NCBI GenBank assembly: GCA_902773045.1
Contig: CACYDE010000227.1
Location: 1 to 6,121 of the forward strand
Length of the DNA stretch: 6,121 nucleotides
Direction: 5' to 3'
Origin: an uncultured Ruminococcus sp.
GTDB taxonomy: Bacteria; Bacillota; Clostridia; Oscillospirales; Acutalibacteraceae
Shown: in pieces, positions 6,014 through 6,121 of the stretch
How positions within the stretch are numbered: position 1 is the first letter of the stretch
How the letters are laid out: each line of letters begins with the position of its first letter
Notes under the pieces: model-generated
The model's input: the letters and a program-made list of their open reading frames with translations, nothing else
Told to the model about the DNA's origin: nothing
Database searches by the model: none
Translations under genes and position numbers: made by a program

Positions 6014-6121
6014 GTTTATAATTCGGAGAAAATTACTAAGGAACTGTTTATAAATAACTTTTCATTTCTGCTTGTCTAATTTGCCCTGAACTGCGTTAAA
6101 TTTTCTTGAAATACGTTAGTA

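Noticed and set aside
5780..6079. 99-residue open frame overlapping the end of the cohesin-like gene
   Set aside because: Most of it is an out-of-frame reading of the membrane helix and tail codons; it has no ribosome site or recognisable domain.

Overview
The window looks like chromosomal DNA of a gut-type Clostridia bacterium, most likely Ruminococcaceae/Oscillospirales (for example Ruminococcus). This placement is inferred from Gram-positive style Shine-Dalgarno sites, two Asp/Glu/Tyr-rich leucine-rich-repeat (LRR) lipoproteins, and a membrane-anchored cohesin-like protein. No 16S or other decisive marker is present. All genes lie on the + strand.

Layout: (1) positions 1-83 hold a tRNA-Leu(CAA) missing its first four bases, with an encoded CCA end and a following hairpin. 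(2) Positions 160-1333 hold luxS and an 11-bp overlapping 5'-methylthioadenosine/S-adenosylhomocysteine nucleosidase gene. Together they form the two-step route from S-adenosylhomocysteine via S-ribosylhomocysteine to homocysteine and DPD, the AI-2 precursor. (3) An AT-rich gap (1334-1589) carries a near-consensus promoter whose -10 box lies inside a perfect 9-bp inverted repeat. (4) Positions 1590-4113 hold two tandem LRR lipoproteins, clearly paralogous in architecture (lipobox, Ser/Glu linker, 22-residue LRRs, long acidic aromatic tail), closed by a strong intrinsic terminator at 4129-4167. (5) Positions 4181-5916 hold an S66-family (LD-carboxypeptidase/MccF-like) serine peptidase and a single-cohesin, C-terminally membrane-anchored surface protein. 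(6) Positions 5917-6121 are non-coding, with a near-consensus promoter pointing out of the window and terminal sequence that might be the edge of a repeated element.

Working picture: luxS and mtnN form a housekeeping/AI-2 unit. The downstream genes look like a cell-envelope cluster of two surface LRR lipoproteins, a cytoplasmic peptidase that may act on muropeptides or modified peptides, and a surface cohesin-like protein that could capture a dockerin-type partner. The most unusual point is the start of the cohesin-like gene. The best ribosome site and ATG (5007) are one frame off from the signal peptide and body, so the gene has either a rare start codon or a one-base frameshift near an A5 run. 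No CRISPR array, rRNA or transposase gene is visible.
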